Source: Eucalyptus grandis (taxonomy: Eukaryota > Streptophyta > Magnoliopsida > Myrtales > Myrtaceae). From it: a DNA stretch of 64,000 nucleotides. Positions 63,204 through 64,000 of the stretch are shown here, in pieces; position 1 is the stretch's first letter, and each line of letters opens with the position of its first letter. The position numbers and the translations under genes are program-made. The stretch covers positions 59,169,278 to 59,233,277 of the forward strand of contig NC_052616.1 in NCBI RefSeq assembly GCF_016545825.1, given 5' to 3'. The notes under the pieces were generated by a model. The model was not told the DNA's origin. It made no database searches and was given only the letters and a program-made list of their open reading frames with translations.

Positions 63204-63315
63204 AATGACAGGATATCGAGACATTCAAGATTTAGTTCAGCCACAATTGTAAAAAGAAGAAGATTGCGCAATGGATTTCATTTTGCATCTGTTTTCTTGC
63301 ATGTGTAGGAGACAG

Positions 63316-63632
63316 AAAGCGAGAAGAATGTGCATGTTTTATTCAACTTTGTCAACCCGGGCCACACAATATTTGACAAAACAAAAAGGAGAACAATCAT
63401 GAGTTAAGTAGAACCGACATCAACATGCGACATGTGATGCGATACGACATGCCGACACATCGTTTCTCTAAAGAAAGCAAGAAGAACGTGCATGTTTTAT
63501 TCAACTTTGTCAAGTTGGGCCACACAATATTTGACAAAACAAAAAGGAGAACAATCATGAGTTAAGTAGAATCGACATCAACACGCGACACGTGATGCAA
63601 CGCGACACGACACAACATGATATGCTGACAAG
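63316..63632. repeat. Tandem duplication of about 158 bp
   Basis: AAGAATGTGCATGTTTTATT, TTTGACAAAACAAAAAGGAG and AATCATGAGTTAAGTAGAA recur with a 158 bp period (units starting about 63316 and 63474). Each unit ends in a CGACA/CACG-rich stretch (ATGCGACATGTGATGCG and ACGCGACACGTGATGC). Confidence 0.85.
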
Positions 63633-64000
63633 TTTTTTTTTTTTTTTTTCTAAAAATAGAGAATTCTGACACGTTATATATTAAATATATATTTTTACAT
63701 ATACACGGTGAATTATCATTTTTATGATTATTTTAATCAAATTAATTTGATTAAAATTTACAAATAAATAATAAAAAGAACCTAAAATGAATTTACATTA
63801 AAAACATTAATCCACTATTTGTTAATATCATTCATTGTTTTAATTTAACAAATTTAACTCCACTCCAATAATGCATAAAATTTAAAGGGAAAAAACAAGC
63901 AATCCACATTCTGGACTCTAGTGTCAAAGCGTGTTGGAAGAGAAGAGAAAAATAAACTTGGGGAATGAATTGTGTGTTATGAGAAGTGAGAGTCGAAAGA
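63590..64000. mobile_element. Inverted relative of the Mutator-like repeat, cut by window end
   Basis: Read on the minus strand, 63870-63590 contains AATGTAAATTCATT, AATCAAATTAATTTGAT, TTAATATATAACGTG, GAATTCTCTATTTTT and GTTGTGTCGTGTCGCG, in the same order as 4578-4755. The element therefore exists at both ends of the window in opposite orientation. No coding capacity. Confidence 0.7.

Overview
This window is nuclear DNA from a flowering plant, most likely a eudicot. The evidence is an intron-rich S-domain receptor kinase with plant splice sites, F-box and PFA-DSP phosphatase relics, Ty1-copia and Ty3-gypsy LTR retrotransposons primed by initiator tRNA-Met, and AT-rich spacers. Species cannot be fixed from the sequence. 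A woody dicot with expanded F-box and S-receptor kinase clusters would fit, but that is a guess. Only one gene looks intact: a G-type lectin S-receptor-like Ser/Thr kinase on the minus strand (58626-62839). Its seven exons join in frame to 846 residues. Everything else is pseudogene, repeat or transposon.

Layout. Positions 1-7050 hold module A: an F-box pseudogene, then a PFA-DSP tyrosine-phosphatase pseudogene (both minus strand), then a GC-rich phosphatase 5' flank, a Mutator-like MITE, a larger Mutator-like insertion and an AT-rich spacer. Positions 7056-14094 are an old copia element with target-site duplication (TSD) GAGCA, containing a nested solo LTR. Positions 14095-16190 continue the duplicated spacer. 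Positions 16793-19115 are a collapsed gypsy chromovirus with an inverted gag piece. Positions 19250-22140 are module B (F-box tail and the best-preserved phosphatase pseudogene). Positions 22150-26768 are repeated spacers, including a 1.09 kb tandem duplication whose second unit is split by a 3.03 kb solo LTR (26769-29797). Positions 30310-33110 are module C, and 33110-35590 more of the same spacer.

Positions 37811-54901 are a four-deep nest: a miniature LTR element (TRIM) array, inside it a large gypsy-type LTR, inside that a hAT-like element carrying exon pieces that resemble the proteasome assembly factor UMP1 and a PsbP-domain protein, and inside that a 9.56 kb SIRE-type copia element with an extra env-like ORF. 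Positions 55540-58045 hold a second copy of the 34.4-35.6 kb spacer fused to a dead receptor-kinase copy. The intact receptor kinase follows, and the window ends in a 158 bp tandem duplication and an inverted relative of the Mutator-like repeat seen near 4 kb.

The modules show how the locus formed. F-box and phosphatase copies A and C share the same disabling lesions, so an already dead unit was duplicated. Paralogous copies also supply empty sites that date and confirm most transposon insertions. No operon-like or pathway cooperation is visible. The only likely functional product is the plasma-membrane receptor kinase.
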